From positions 124,001-188,000 of the forward strand of contig UQWI01000005.1 in the NCBI GenBank assembly GCA_900544765.1: DNA of 64,000 nucleotides, in the 5' to 3' direction. Shown here piece by piece: positions 21,770-31,091 of this stretch. The translations under genes and the position numbers were made by a program. Within the stretch, counting starts at the first letter, position 1, and every line of letters starts with the position of its first letter. The DNA is from an uncultured Eubacteriales bacterium (GTDB lineage: Bacteria; Bacillota; Clostridia; Oscillospirales; Oscillospiraceae). The notes under the pieces were generated by a model. The model had not been told where the DNA came from and searched no databases. It was given only the letters and a program-made list of their open reading frames with translations.

Positions 21770-21799
21770 ATTTTACACCACTGTCTGGCTTTATGTCAA
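21770..21799 (-). promoter_or_regulatory. rny promoter
   Basis: On the minus strand TTGACA (21794-21799), 18-base spacer, TAAAAT (21770-21775). The leader of about 130 bases contains a short CGGAGC-type GC-rich hairpin but no known motif. Confidence 0.8.
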
Positions 21800-21831
21800 G
21801 CTTGTACAGCCGCGCCGTTCGTCTATTTTGC

Positions 21832-21860
21832 TTGATATGTCAATGCCGCCGGAGTATAAT
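21832..21860 (+). promoter_or_regulatory. Promoter of the polytopic membrane protein gene
   Basis: TTGATA (21832-21837), 17-base spacer, TATAAT (21855-21860). Near consensus, 26 bases before the start codon. Confidence 0.88.
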
Positions 21861-21886
21861 CAAAAACCGGCAAAAGAGGTGTTTGA

Positions 21887-23299
21887 TTGGGTACAGGCAT
21901 CATAGACAACAGAACATGGCTCGACACCGCCCTGTCCGTGCTCCTCACGGCAATCTGTGCGGCGATGTGCGCGTCCGCGGCGGTATACGCGCTGAACTTC
22001 TCCATCGCCGCCGGCGCGGCTGTCTGCGTTTGCGGGGCAGCCGCCGCACTGCTGTGTATTCTTCTGCCGCGCTGTGTAAAGAATCTGGATGCGAAGCATC
22101 TCGCGCTGACAGTGTGCCTGCTCGCTTTCGGCCTGCGCGCCGTGTATGTGCTCACGGTTGAAAGCGTACCGGTGAGCGACTTTGAGCTGCTCTACGGCGC
22201 AGCCCGGGGCCTGGCCTCAGGCGACGCCTCGGCGCTGGAGGCCGAGTATTTCCAGCTCTGGGGCTACCAGATACCCTTCGTGCTCTATGAGGCGCTCATC
22301 GTCTCGCTCTCCGGCGGCGCCGCGGCGCTCGCGCTGCTCAACGCGCTCTGGGGAGCGATGACGGCGGGGCTGGTCTTTGCGCTCGCCCGGCGCTTCGTCT
22401 CCGACGGCGCTGCCTTCGCTGCCGCCTTGCTCTACGCCGTATGCCCCGACGCCGTTATGCTCACGCCCGCGCTGACCAACCAGTGCATTTCCCTGGCCTT
22501 CATCCTGCTTGGCGTGTACCTGGCCTGCTCGCCCTCTTGGCGGCGTCAGCTCCCTGCGGGGCTCGCGCTCGCATTCGGAGACCTGATGCGGCCCGAGGGC
22601 CTGCTCGCGCTGGCGGGCCTGGCCGTCGCGCTGCTGCTCACGCTGATACGCCGCGACGGCGGCGTCAAAAAGCGCGCCATCGGCTTTGCCGCGCTGTTGG
22701 CGGCATATTTCGCGCTCAAACTGGCGGTGTCCGGTGCGATAGCCCTGTCGTGCATTGCTCCCGGAGGCATCGGAAACGCCGTGCCGGAGTGGAAATTCGT
22801 CCTCGGCCTCGACACCGCCACGGGCGGGATGTACGACGCCGGTATGGAGTACATCCTGGACATCACCGACGCCTCCGAGAGGCGGGCGGCCGCCCTGGAC
22901 GCCATACGCGCCTCGCTGGATAACGCAGGAGGACCCGGCGGGCTCCTGCTGTTCTTCATAGAGAAGGCCGCCTCCTTCTGGGGCCGCTTCGAGGACAGCT
23001 GGCTCGGCGCGGCAAACGCCTCGGACGCGCTGATGCAGTACGGCGGGCGCGCCGTGTTTATAGCCGCCTGCGGGCTTGCGGCCCTCGGCGGCGCGGAGCG
23101 GCGCACAGACTTTGCCTCCAACTGCGTGAAGGCCGTGGTCTGCGCCAACTTTGCGGCTTACCTGCTCATTGAGGTGCAGCCGCGCTACAGGTATTTTGTC
23201 CTGCCCTTCGTCTGCGTGCTCGCGGCGTTGGGAATAGAGCGAGCCGCGCGCCCGGGCGCTTCGCTCCTGTCTGGACATCGGCGCGGCAAAAGTGTATAA
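21887..23299 (+). CDS. Polytopic membrane protein, probable GT-C-type glycosyltransferase
   Basis: 470 aa, start codon TTG with an AGAGGTG site and a near-consensus promoter just upstream. About ten or more hydrophobic segments. The first loop carries VPVSDFELLYGAARGLASGD and later YFQLWGYQIPFVLYEA, a layout like GT39/GT87/PIG-M-type enzymes where the first loop acid (Asp in SDF) is catalytic. The neighbour is a GT39 family enzyme, which fits a cell-envelope glycosylation pair using polyprenyl-phosphate sugars. The donor and acceptor are not known; transporter cannot be fully excluded. Confidence 0.65.
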   Translation: MGTGIIDNRTWLDTALSVLLTAICAAMCASAAVYALNFSIAAGAAVCVCGAAAALLCILLPRCVKNLDAKHLALTVCLLAFGLRAVYVLTVESVPVSDFELLYGAARGLASGDASALEAEYFQLWGYQIPFVLYEALIVSLSGGAAALALLNALWGAMTAGLVFALARRFVSDGAAFAAALLYAVCPDAVMLTPALTNQCISLAFILLGVYLACSPSWRRQLPAGLALAFGDLMRPEGLLALAGLAVALLLTLIRRDGGVKKRAIGFAALLAAYFALKLAVSGAIALSCIAPGGIGNAVPEWKFVLGLDTATGGMYDAGMEYILDITDASERRAAALDAIRASLDNAGGPGGLLLFFIEKAASFWGRFEDSWLGAANASDALMQYGGRAVFIAACGLAALGGAERRTDFASNCVKAVVCANFAAYLLIEVQPRYRYFVLPFVCVLAALGIERAARPGASLLSGHRRGKSV

Positions 23300-23300
23300 T
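23272..23300 (+). promoter_or_regulatory. Promoter of the GT39 gene, inside the preceding gene end
   Basis: TGGACA (23272-23277), 17-base spacer, TATAAT (23295-23300) overlapping the stop codon of the upstream gene. Confidence 0.7.
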
Positions 23301-23338
23301 GTTAAAATGATTCATATTTGACCAATGAGGTAAAGCGT

Positions 23339-25186
23339 ATGTCCTACCTTACTTATATATTCCCCGTTCTCGCGGTTTTCTTCGTGCTGATGGCCGCGAG
23401 GCAATGGCTGCCCGCGCTCTCGTCCCCGCGTCTGCCGCAGGATCCGGACACCGGGCGGAAAGTAAAGCCGCGCTTCAGCTTCGACGCGCCTGCGGGCAGG
23501 CTGGAACGCCTCGACGCCGTGCTGTGCCTCGTCATAACCGTCTGCTACGCCGTCGTGGCCTTCACCGGCCTCGGCGACATGAGCGCACCGCAGAGCTGGT
23601 GCCGCTTCACCGCGAGAGGGCAGTACGCGCTCATCGACCTCGGCGAAGAGTACGACATCGGCATCGTGCGCTATTACACCGGGCTGCACACCGGCAGGTA
23701 CGAGCTGCAGTTCTCCGACGACGGAGACACCTGGCGCGACGCCGGGGAGCTCAGCCAGGAGTACAACGAGCTCTTCAAATGGCTCGACTACTTCCCCGCC
23801 TATGAGGGCGTCGAGGACACCACGGCGCGCTACATCCGCCTCGTCTCCTCGGACGAGCTCGATTTGGGCGAGCTAGCCGTCTACGACGCTGACGGGAACC
23901 TGCTCGACGCCTCCGGCTTCGAGTACGAGGCGGGCTGCGCCCCGCTCTTCGACGAGCAGGACACCGTACCCGTGCGCCCGTCGTATATGAACTCGAGCTA
24001 CTTCGACGAGATATACCACGCGCGCACCGCGCTCGAGCACATCGAGAACGTCTACCCCTACGAGATAACCCACCCGCCCCTGGGCAAGGAGATAATAGGC
24101 ATAGGCATCCGCCTCTTCGGCATGACGCCCTTCGGCTGGCGCTTCATGGGCACGCTCTTCGGCGTGCTGATGCTGCCCATACTGTATGTGTTCCTCAAGC
24201 GCCTGACGCGCTCGAGCGCAATCACCGCCTGCGCCACAATCATCTTCGCCTTCGACTTCATGCACTTCGTGCAGACGCGAATCGCCACGATAGACACCTA
24301 CGCCGTGTTCTTCATCCTGCTCATGTATCTGTTCATGTGGCGCTTCGTGAGCTCCGGCAAGTGGCGCTATCTCGCCCTCTCCGGCATATTCTTCGGCATA
24401 GGCGCGGCCAGCAAGTGGACGTGCATCTACGCGGGCGCGGGCCTCGCCGTAATCTGGCTCGTCTACTGGATTACGCAGGGGCGCAAGCCGCGTTTCGCCT
24501 CGCACTTCTTCGCCAACTGCGCTTTCTGCCTGGTTTTCTTCGTCGCCATACCGCTGGCCATATACTACGCGAGCTACTATCACTACGGCACGGCGAGCGG
24601 GCTCGAAGGCGGCGTGGGCATGTACTTCACGCGCGACTACTTCGACATCGTCTGGGACAACCAGGTCTACATGTGGGAATACCACTCCGACCTCGTGAGC
24701 ACTCACCCCTACTCCTCCCGCTGGTACCAGTGGCTGGTGGACGCCAGGCCCATACTCTACTACCTCGAGTACTTCCCCGACGGCACGACCAAGAGCGCTT
24801 TCGGCGCCTTCCTGAACCCCATCTTCTGCTGGGCGGGCCTGCTGGCCGTCATCGCCAACGCCGTCTTTGCCTTCAGGGACCGTGACGGCCGGGCGGCCTT
24901 CATCGTGATAGGCTACCTGGCTCAGCTGCTGCCCTGGGTGCTGGTCACGCGCCTGACCTTTGCCTATCACTATTTCCCGAGCGAGGTGTTCATGCTGCTG
25001 GCCCTGGCCAACGTATGGCTGCGCATGAAGGAGCAGGGGCTATTCCGCTGGGAGCGGAATATGTACGCCGTCACGGGCGTGAGCGCCGCGCTCTTCGTGG
25101 CCTACTACCCCGTCCTGACGGGCCTGCGCTGCGCGCTCTGGTACACGCGCGGCTTCCTCAGGTGGTTCCCGTCGTGGCCATTTTAA
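23339..25186 (+). CDS. GT39-type dolichyl/polyprenyl-phosphate mannosyltransferase with discoidin-like insert
   Basis: 615 aa membrane protein. After two N-terminal TM segments an extracytoplasmic domain (about residues 85-200) has the look of an F5/8 type C carbohydrate-binding domain (SDDGDTWRDAGE, TARYIRLVSSDELDLGELAVYDADG). The GT39/PMT catalytic loop follows: NSSYFDEIYHARTALEHI (the Asp-Glu pair) and ITHPPLGK, then multiple TM helices and HSDLVSTHPYSSRWYQW. Expected role: transfer of a sugar from a polyprenyl phosphate to an exported protein or polymer. The ATG at 23339 has GAGGT upstream; a TTG seven codons earlier is possible. Confidence 0.85.
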   Translation: MSYLTYIFPVLAVFFVLMAARQWLPALSSPRLPQDPDTGRKVKPRFSFDAPAGRLERLDAVLCLVITVCYAVVAFTGLGDMSAPQSWCRFTARGQYALIDLGEEYDIGIVRYYTGLHTGRYELQFSDDGDTWRDAGELSQEYNELFKWLDYFPAYEGVEDTTARYIRLVSSDELDLGELAVYDADGNLLDASGFEYEAGCAPLFDEQDTVPVRPSYMNSSYFDEIYHARTALEHIENVYPYEITHPPLGKEIIGIGIRLFGMTPFGWRFMGTLFGVLMLPILYVFLKRLTRSSAITACATIIFAFDFMHFVQTRIATIDTYAVFFILLMYLFMWRFVSSGKWRYLALSGIFFGIGAASKWTCIYAGAGLAVIWLVYWITQGRKPRFASHFFANCAFCLVFFVAIPLAIYYASYYHYGTASGLEGGVGMYFTRDYFDIVWDNQVYMWEYHSDLVSTHPYSSRWYQWLVDARPILYYLEYFPDGTTKSAFGAFLNPIFCWAGLLAVIANAVFAFRDRDGRAAFIVIGYLAQLLPWVLVTRLTFAYHYFPSEVFMLLALANVWLRMKEQGLFRWERNMYAVTGVSAALFVAYYPVLTGLRCALWYTRGFLRWFPSWPF

Positions 25187-25188
25187 TT

Positions 25189-25216
25189 CAAAACGAATGG
25201 CACGCCATTCGTTTTG
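25189..25216 (+). terminator. Hairpin after the GT39 gene
   Basis: AAAACGAATGGC AC GCCATTCGTTTT stem starting 3 bases after the stop, followed by GGATT. The A/T arms on both sides make it symmetric. Confidence 0.75.
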
Positions 25217-25286
25217 GATTAAAAGCACCTCTCTGCGCGCGTCCGGACAAGTCCGTACACACTTGAGAGGCGAGCGGTGTTTTTTC

Positions 25287-25392
25287 CGAGGCAAAGCCCC
25301 GGAAAAAACAAATTAAAAGCGCGCGTTCAGCGCGCGACCCGAGGCAAAGCCCCGGAAAAAACAAATTAAAAGCGCGCGTTCAGCGCGCGGCG
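25287..25392. repeat. Two tandem 53-base repeats
   Basis: Two copies (25287-25336 and 25340-25389) are identical over 50 bases, with a 53-base period. Each copy has the palindromic core GAGGCAAAGCCCC, an A-rich part (GGAAAAAACAAATTAAAAG) and a GCGCGC GTTCA GCGCGC hairpin. The first copy also pairs with an upstream GTTTTTTCC (25279-25287) to give a longer stem. No ORF is supported in 25187-25471. Confidence 0.8.
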
Positions 25393-25471
25393 CCAGGTTA
25401 GTCCCCGGAAACGGGTTTATTGCGCAAATTTATTTTATATCAGCTCTATTGAAGCAAGGTGACAACAGGAT

Positions 25472-26311
25472 ATGTTTCTAGCGGATTATCATGTACACAG
25501 CAGCTGTTCCTTCGACGCGAAGGACCGCATGGCCGACATGGCCAAGAGCGAGCTGGCAAAGGGCATAACCGAGGTCTGCTTCACCGACCATGTGGACTTC
25601 GGCGACCAGCAGACCATGCAGATAGGCCCCGAGCGCTTCCAGCTGCCCAAAAGCCAGGTGAAGCAGTTCATCGAGGCCATGGAGAAGGCCCCGGAGGGCA
25701 TAGACATAAAGCTCGGGCTCGAGCTCGGCGAGGGCAACCACGACCCGGCCAGGGCCAAGCGCGTCTACACCATGCCGGAGTACGACTTCATCCTCGGCTC
25801 GCTGCACAACCTGAAGGGTGAAAAGGACTTCTACTACCTGAAATACGAGAGCTACGAGCAGTGCTGGGAGCTATACGACCGCTACCTGGACGAGCTCATA
25901 GACCTGGCGCACATCAACTGCTTCGACTGCATGGCGCACATCGGCTACTGCCTCAGGTACATGCACAGGCAGGGCTTCGACGCGGCCGTAACCGTCGACC
26001 GCTTCGGCCGCAAGATAGACTCGCTGCTGCACACGCTCATCGAAAACGGCAAGGGCATAGAGCTAAACGTGGCCGACCTCGTGCCAGGCGGGCACGACGA
26101 CCCGCTGCTTCAGCCCGTGCCCGGCGTGGACATCCTTCGCCGCTACCGCGAGCTCGGCGGCGACATTATCACAGTCGGCTCCGACGCGCACACCGTGAAG
26201 GCCGCAGGCACAGGCATCCGCGAGGGCTACGAGCTGCTCGCCGACATAGGCTTCAAGTACGTCGCCGTATACAAGCGGCACAAGCCAGAATTCAAGCGCA
26301 TAGAACTATAA
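25472..26311 (+). CDS. PHP-domain phosphoesterase, histidinol-phosphatase (HisK/HisJ) family
   Basis: 279 aa trinuclear-metal phosphoesterase. DYHVHSSCSFD opens the PHP motif, FTDHVDF gives the second, GLELGEG the third, LGSLHNL the fourth, and GSDAHT the C-terminal metal site. Family members hydrolyse histidinol phosphate, but no his genes are nearby, so the substrate is uncertain. It is followed 12 bases later by rpiB, with which it probably forms an operon. Confidence 0.87.
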   Translation: MFLADYHVHSSCSFDAKDRMADMAKSELAKGITEVCFTDHVDFGDQQTMQIGPERFQLPKSQVKQFIEAMEKAPEGIDIKLGLELGEGNHDPARAKRVYTMPEYDFILGSLHNLKGEKDFYYLKYESYEQCWELYDRYLDELIDLAHINCFDCMAHIGYCLRYMHRQGFDAAVTVDRFGRKIDSLLHTLIENGKGIELNVADLVPGGHDDPLLQPVPGVDILRRYRELGGDIITVGSDAHTVKAAGTGIREGYELLADIGFKYVAVYKRHKPEFKRIEL

Positions 26312-26323
26312 GGAGGCACAAAA

Positions 26324-26764
26324 ATGTACGCAATCGGTTCCGACCACGGTGGATACGAACTCAAGCAGGCCGTCATGTCGCACCTCAAGGAGCGCGGCGT
26401 CGAGTTCCGCGACTACGGCACCTTCTCCACGGACAGCTGCGACTATCCCGACTACGGCGAGGCCGTGGCGCGCGCCGTCGCCTCCGGCGAATGTGAACGC
26501 GGCATAGTCGTCTGCGGCACCGGCATCGGTATCTCCATCGCCGCCAACAAGGTTCACGGCATACGCTGCGCGCTCTGCGGCGACTGCTACAGCGCCGAGA
26601 AGTCCCGCGAGCACAACGACGCCAACATGCTCGCCCTCGGCGGGCGCGTCCTGGGCGAGGGCCTCGCGCTCAAGATAGTGGACGCCTTCCTCGACACCGA
26701 GTTTGCCGGCGGACGTCACGTCCGCCGTCTGGCCAAAATAGCGGCCATCGAAGAGCGGGGCTAA
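26324..26764 (+). CDS. rpiB: Ribose-5-phosphate isomerase B
   Basis: Interconverts ribose-5-phosphate and ribulose-5-phosphate in the pentose phosphate pathway. 146 aa. SDHGGYELKQ at the N-terminus, CGTGIGISIAANK (active-site Cys and the anion hole), and HNDANMLALGGR are all family signatures. AGGAGG precedes the ATG. A related sugar isomerase (RpiB/LacAB family) specificity such as allose-6-phosphate cannot be excluded. Confidence 0.94.
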   Translation: MYAIGSDHGGYELKQAVMSHLKERGVEFRDYGTFSTDSCDYPDYGEAVARAVASGECERGIVVCGTGIGISIAANKVHGIRCALCGDCYSAEKSREHNDANMLALGGRVLGEGLALKIVDAFLDTEFAGGRHVRRLAKIAAIEERG

Positions 26765-26770
26765 TCGCGC

Positions 26771-27931
26771 ATGGCAGCCAAGAACAACCGCGAGGTATAC
26801 AGGGGCAGGCGCCGCCGCCTGAACGTCCTGGGGATAGTGTTCGGCGCCCTGGCCGTGCTGCTCCTGCTGCTAATCGTACTTTTCTACGGCCTGCAGCGGT
26901 ATATAGTCTTTGAGCACGACGGCATAGCGGTCGTGCTGCCCGGCGCGCAGAACGACTCCGCTTCCGGCGACGCCTCCCAAAACGAGGCCTACGGGCTCAC
27001 GCAGGTGAACGCCGCCCTCACGGTGGAAGAGCCCGACTACTCCGCCGTCGCGGCCACGGCCGGCGAGGGTCTGGACGACATGGTGGCCATCTACGTCCCA
27101 TCTGCGGACGTTTCGCTCGACGGCGTAGGCAAGTACCTGAACGTAATGGGACAATACTCCGGAGCCAACGCCCTGGTCCTGGATGTAAAGCCCGTGAGCG
27201 GCCAGCTGGCCTGGGCCTCAAGCTCCAGCGTTGCGGCCAGCTATTCCACCAACGGCACGACCAATCTGTCCCAGCTTGTGGCGAGTATAAAGCAGCAGCA
27301 CCCGGATATTCGCCTGGTAGCGCAGCTGAGCTGCTGCATAGACGGGCTTCTGGCCCAGCGCTGCCCTGCTGCGGCGCTCTGTTTGGCCAGCGGCGCTGCG
27401 TTCATAGACAGCGAGGGAGCCTGGGTAGACCCGTACAGCGACACCGTCAGCACCTACCTCACAGAGCTGTGCACGGAGCTCATAGACATGGGCTTTGACG
27501 AGATTCTGCTCCACGGGCTGACAATGCCCATAACCGACCAGGCCCTGCTCTACAACGTGCAGCTGAGCAGCACTCCCACGCCCGAGACAGCCATCTGCGG
27601 CCTGGCTATGGAGCTGACCAACGCGCTGGACTCCTACGACGTGCCCGTCTCCGTCATTCTCGACACAATGAGCCTGCGCGACGGCCTCTCGTCCACCTCC
27701 GGTCAGAACCTGGAGCTGTTCGGCAAGATATTCGACCGGCTGTGCAGCGCTACGAACAGCGCCTGGCAGTCCAACATAGATCTGGGCAGCGTGGACCAGT
27801 ATCTCACGCTCGGCAGCACGGCCCAGCGCTATGTTCCGATTATGGAATACATCCCCGAGGGCTTCTCGTCCTGTATAATCCACGTCCCGGACAGCGTGTT
27901 CCCGCAGGAGGACACCGGTACAGAGCAGTAA
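26771..27931 (+). CDS. Membrane-anchored glycoside-hydrolase-like protein (DUF4015-type)
   Basis: 386 aa. A basic N-terminus (GRRRRLN) and one TM helix (about 19-41) anchor an extracytoplasmic domain. The sequence from about 95 (VAIYVPSADV) through ANALVLDVKPVSGQLAW, IKQQHPDIRLVAQLSC, AFIDSEGAWVDPYSDTVSTYLTELCTELIDMGFDEILLHG follows the putative TIM-barrel DUF4015 family of uncharacterised GH-like proteins. It starts 6 bases after rpiB with a weak SD, so translation may be coupled. Enzyme activity unproven. Confidence 0.7.
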   Translation: MAAKNNREVYRGRRRRLNVLGIVFGALAVLLLLLIVLFYGLQRYIVFEHDGIAVVLPGAQNDSASGDASQNEAYGLTQVNAALTVEEPDYSAVAATAGEGLDDMVAIYVPSADVSLDGVGKYLNVMGQYSGANALVLDVKPVSGQLAWASSSSVAASYSTNGTTNLSQLVASIKQQHPDIRLVAQLSCCIDGLLAQRCPAAALCLASGAAFIDSEGAWVDPYSDTVSTYLTELCTELIDMGFDEILLHGLTMPITDQALLYNVQLSSTPTPETAICGLAMELTNALDSYDVPVSVILDTMSLRDGLSSTSGQNLELFGKIFDRLCSATNSAWQSNIDLGSVDQYLTLGSTAQRYVPIMEYIPEGFSSCIIHVPDSVFPQEDTGTEQ

Positions 27932-27943
27932 TATGCCAAGTTT

Positions 27944-27980
27944 CACGCGCGGCGATTTTCTTCGCCGCGCGTGTTTTTTT
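27944..27980 (+). terminator. Terminator after the GH-like gene
   Basis: CACGCGCGGCGA ... TTCGCCGCGCGTG stem followed by seven T residues. Confidence 0.93.
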
Positions 27981-28029
27981 GCCTCTCCGCTGCAAGCGGC
28001 GCGGGAACAATCGAACCTGCTCAGGCAAC

Positions 28030-28061
28030 AAAAATGCAGACGCCTTCGCGTCTGCATTTTT
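28030..28061 (-). terminator. Terminator of the ABC exporter gene
   Basis: AAAAATGCAGACG CCTTCG CGTCTGCATTTTT: a 13-base stem with A/T arms, usable from both strands, ending 6 bases before the ABC stop codon. Confidence 0.9.
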
Positions 28062-28067
28062 GCTTTA

Positions 28068-31016
28068 TCACTCTGTTCGCAGGGCTTCGACGGGGTCGCG
28101 CTTTGCCGCAAACCTCGACGGTATAAGTCCGGCGATAAAGGTCAGGAGCATACTGATTACCACAAGTATGACCGCCCCTGCCGCAGGCAGTATGGCCTTC
28201 AGGCTCTCTATGCCGGTCAGGTGCTGGACCATGGCGTTTATCGGTATGTTCAGCAGCAATGTCAGGCCTATACCGATTAAACCGGCCGTCAGTCCCTCTA
28301 TCAGCGTCTCCGCGTTGAACACGTTGGATATGTCGCGCTTGCTCGCGCCTATTGCACGCAGGATGCCAATCTCCTTCGTGCGCTCGAGGACGGATATGTA
28401 GGTGATGATGCCTATCATGATGCTGGACACGACAAGGGATATGGCCACGAAGGCTATGAGCACATAGCTGATGGCGTTGATGATGGTTGAAATACTGCTC
28501 ATCAGTATTGCCACATAGTCGGTGTAGCTTATCTGCTGCTCCTCGCCCACGGAGGCGTTGTATTCGTCGATTATGCGGGCGATTTCGTCCTTGTCGGCGA
28601 AAGTCGTGGCATACAGGTTGATGCCGTCCGGGCTCTCCTCGTCCACGAAGCCGAAGAGCTTCATGTTGTTGTCGTAGGTGCTGTCGGAGTAGCGCGCGGG
28701 CATCAGCTCGTTGTAGATGTGCTCATACTGCCAGTCGCTGAGCTCCGTCATGCCGAGGGCCATGGCAAGCTGCTGCTGGCTGAGCGAGGACATCTGTTCG
28801 CTCACGGCCTCCGCGTACTGCTCGGATATGCTCGTGCGCGCCATTTCGGCGACGTACTCCATAAGGGTGTCGTCGTCCATCTGCTCGATGTAGTCGCGCA
28901 CGGCGTCCTCGTCCACGCCCATTTCCTCGGCGTAGCCGCTTATCATCATGCTCTCGATATCCTCGCGGCTGAGGCTTCCCAAAGCCTGCTGCACGGCCGT
29001 GTCCAGGTAGTCGTCGCTGGGCGTGCTCATGAGGTCCGTGTAGAGCAGGGCCTTGTCCTCGTCGTTCAGGCTGGCGATGTAGTCGTCAACCTCGGCCTTA
29101 ATCTCCTCGACGCTGGGCTCCTGCTCGTCGCCGGTGGCGAAGGGCAGGCCGGTTATGACGTCCACGTCGGGGTTGGCGTACTGGTCGACCACGACGTCGC
29201 TGCCCTGCGAGTCGGCGATGACGTAGTCCTTCAGCGCGCTGGTGTAGCCTATCGCGCCGCTCATCATGCCTGCGACAGCGTCGGGATTCCGGCGGACGAT
29301 ACCGCTTATCTTGAGCTCGATTCCGATGTCGTCGTTGTCATAGAGGTACTCAAGCCCCGCCTCGGTGCCTGAGACGTCGGTGTAGGTGCCGGTGGTGTCG
29401 TCAAAGACGTATTTGTCGTAGTAGCCGACGAGCTTGAAGGTCAGGCCGCAGAGGTCCTCGTAGCTCCAGCTCTGCACCTCGGCGTCCACGGTCTCGCCGT
29501 TCATGTAGGCCTCAAGGGAGGCGTTGAGCTCATCCTGGGTGCGCAAGCCGAGGGTGTACAGCACAAGGTCGCTCACCTCGTTGTTCTGGTCGACGACAAG
29601 CACGACTTCGTTGTAGTCCTGCGGCCAGGAGCCGTATATCACGTCGTACTGCTCCGTGAGCGTGGGGCTGATGAGCTCGCCGTTGTCGCCTGGCAGCATC
29701 TCCTGCCAGCTCTCAAAGCTGGAGTAGAAGTCGCCCATCGTGTCAAAGTAGCTGGAAAAATCTCCGCCGTACATATTGGCCATGAGCTCATTGAGGAGCT
29801 CAACCACGTCGCTCTTGACCACATTGCCGTCGGCGTCCTCGGTGTAGATATCAAAGTTTGGGTCGTAGACGTACTGGATGGCGCTGGTGTACTCGTTTAT
29901 GTTGCCGCCGTTTTCGTCCAGGAAGTCCTTGAAGCTCTCCAGGTCGTTCGTCTCCGTGTCCATGCTCATGAGGCTGTCCATGAGGTCGTAGAGTATGACG
30001 TTTGAATACACGGCGTCGAGCTCATGCTCCTCGCTGTCCGACGCCACGCCCGCCATGGACTCTATCATGCTGGACAAGTCCGCGGCCTGCGCCTCGATAG
30101 TCAGCGGGTAGGTGGACAGGGTGTCCTCCTGCACCTGGTTTATGTAGGTCTGAATGCCGTTTGAGAGGGAGAGTATCAGCGCTATGCCTATTATGCCTAT
30201 GCTGCCGGCGAAGGCGGTAAGCAGCGTGCGGGCCTTCTTGGTCTTGAGGTTGTTGAACGACAGGCTGAGCGCGGTGAGGAAGCTCATGCTGGGCTTCTTC
30301 TTGCCCACATCCTCGCGCGGCGGCTCCGCGCCTTCGGGGTCGAAGGGGTCCGTGTCGCCGGTTATCTGTCCGTCGAGCAGCCTGACTATTCGCGTGGAGT
30401 AGCGCTCGGCGAGCTCGGCGTTGTGCGTGACCATGACGACAAGCTTGTCTTTGGCTATCTCCTGCAGCAGCTCCATTATCTGCACGCTGGTCTCGCTGTC
30501 CAGAGCGCCGGTTGGCTCGTCGGCGAGGAGGATGTCGGGGTCGTTTATCAGCGCGCGGGCTATTGCGACGCGCTGCATCTGACCGCCGGACATCTGGTTC
30601 GGCTTCTTGTTGAGCTGGTCGCCCAGGCCGACGCGCTCTAGCACCTTCACTGCCCTTTCCCGGCGCTCCGCCTTGTCGACGCCGGAAATTGTCAGCGCGA
30701 GCTCGACGTTTGCAAGCACGCTCTGGTGCGGGATGAGGTTGTAGCTTTGAAAGACGAAACCTATCGTGTGATTGCGGTAAGTGTCCCAGTCCCTGTCCTT
30801 GTACTCACGCGTAGAGCGTCCGTTTATCACGAGGTCGCCGTCCGTGTACTGGTCCAGGCCGCCGATGATGTTCAGCAGCGTGGTCTTGCCGCAGCCGCTC
30901 TGTCCGAGAACGGATACGAACTCGCTTTCCCGGAAGCTGATGCTCACGCCCCGCAGCGCGTGTACCGTGGTATCACCCACGATATAATCCTTGCGTATGT
31001 CCTTTAATGTCAGCAA
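28068..31016 (-). CDS. MacB-type ABC exporter, fused ATPase and FtsX-like permease
   Basis: 982 aa. The N-terminal ATPase (about 1-235, LolD/MacB class) has Walker A GQSGCGKTT, signature MSGGQMQRVAIARAL and Walker B ILLADEPTGALD. A linker leads to TM1 (about 265-290), a very large extracytoplasmic domain of about 500 residues, acidic and rich in Asp-Glu-Tyr, and three C-terminal TM helices with the FtsX pattern (VLERTKEIGILRAIGASKRDI). Family members work as mechanotransmitters exporting lipoproteins, peptides or antibiotics. The start is TTG with an AAAGGACAGGG site. Stand-alone gene; substrate unknown. Confidence 0.9.
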   Translation of the reverse strand: MLTLKDIRKDYIVGDTTVHALRGVSISFRESEFVSVLGQSGCGKTTLLNIIGGLDQYTDGDLVINGRSTREYKDRDWDTYRNHTIGFVFQSYNLIPHQSVLANVELALTISGVDKAERRERAVKVLERVGLGDQLNKKPNQMSGGQMQRVAIARALINDPDILLADEPTGALDSETSVQIMELLQEIAKDKLVVMVTHNAELAERYSTRIVRLLDGQITGDTDPFDPEGAEPPREDVGKKKPSMSFLTALSLSFNNLKTKKARTLLTAFAGSIGIIGIALILSLSNGIQTYINQVQEDTLSTYPLTIEAQAADLSSMIESMAGVASDSEEHELDAVYSNVILYDLMDSLMSMDTETNDLESFKDFLDENGGNINEYTSAIQYVYDPNFDIYTEDADGNVVKSDVVELLNELMANMYGGDFSSYFDTMGDFYSSFESWQEMLPGDNGELISPTLTEQYDVIYGSWPQDYNEVVLVVDQNNEVSDLVLYTLGLRTQDELNASLEAYMNGETVDAEVQSWSYEDLCGLTFKLVGYYDKYVFDDTTGTYTDVSGTEAGLEYLYDNDDIGIELKISGIVRRNPDAVAGMMSGAIGYTSALKDYVIADSQGSDVVVDQYANPDVDVITGLPFATGDEQEPSVEEIKAEVDDYIASLNDEDKALLYTDLMSTPSDDYLDTAVQQALGSLSREDIESMMISGYAEEMGVDEDAVRDYIEQMDDDTLMEYVAEMARTSISEQYAEAVSEQMSSLSQQQLAMALGMTELSDWQYEHIYNELMPARYSDSTYDNNMKLFGFVDEESPDGINLYATTFADKDEIARIIDEYNASVGEEQQISYTDYVAILMSSISTIINAISYVLIAFVAISLVVSSIMIGIITYISVLERTKEIGILRAIGASKRDISNVFNAETLIEGLTAGLIGIGLTLLLNIPINAMVQHLTGIESLKAILPAAGAVILVVISMLLTFIAGLIPSRFAAKRDPVEALRTE

Positions 31017-31062
31017 GAAAACCCTGTCCTTTCAACGCATTCAAGCAAATTGACGAGAGGGT

Positions 31063-31091
31063 ATTATACAGCGAATTTATGAACAAATCAA
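31063..31091 (-). promoter_or_regulatory. Promoter of the ABC exporter
   Basis: On the minus strand TTGATT (31086-31091), 17-base spacer, TATAAT (31063-31068) preceded by TG. Near consensus. Confidence 0.85.

Noticed and set aside
25287..25392. CRISPR array
   Set aside because: Only two units in direct tandem with a 3-base gap, no unique spacers, no cas genes.
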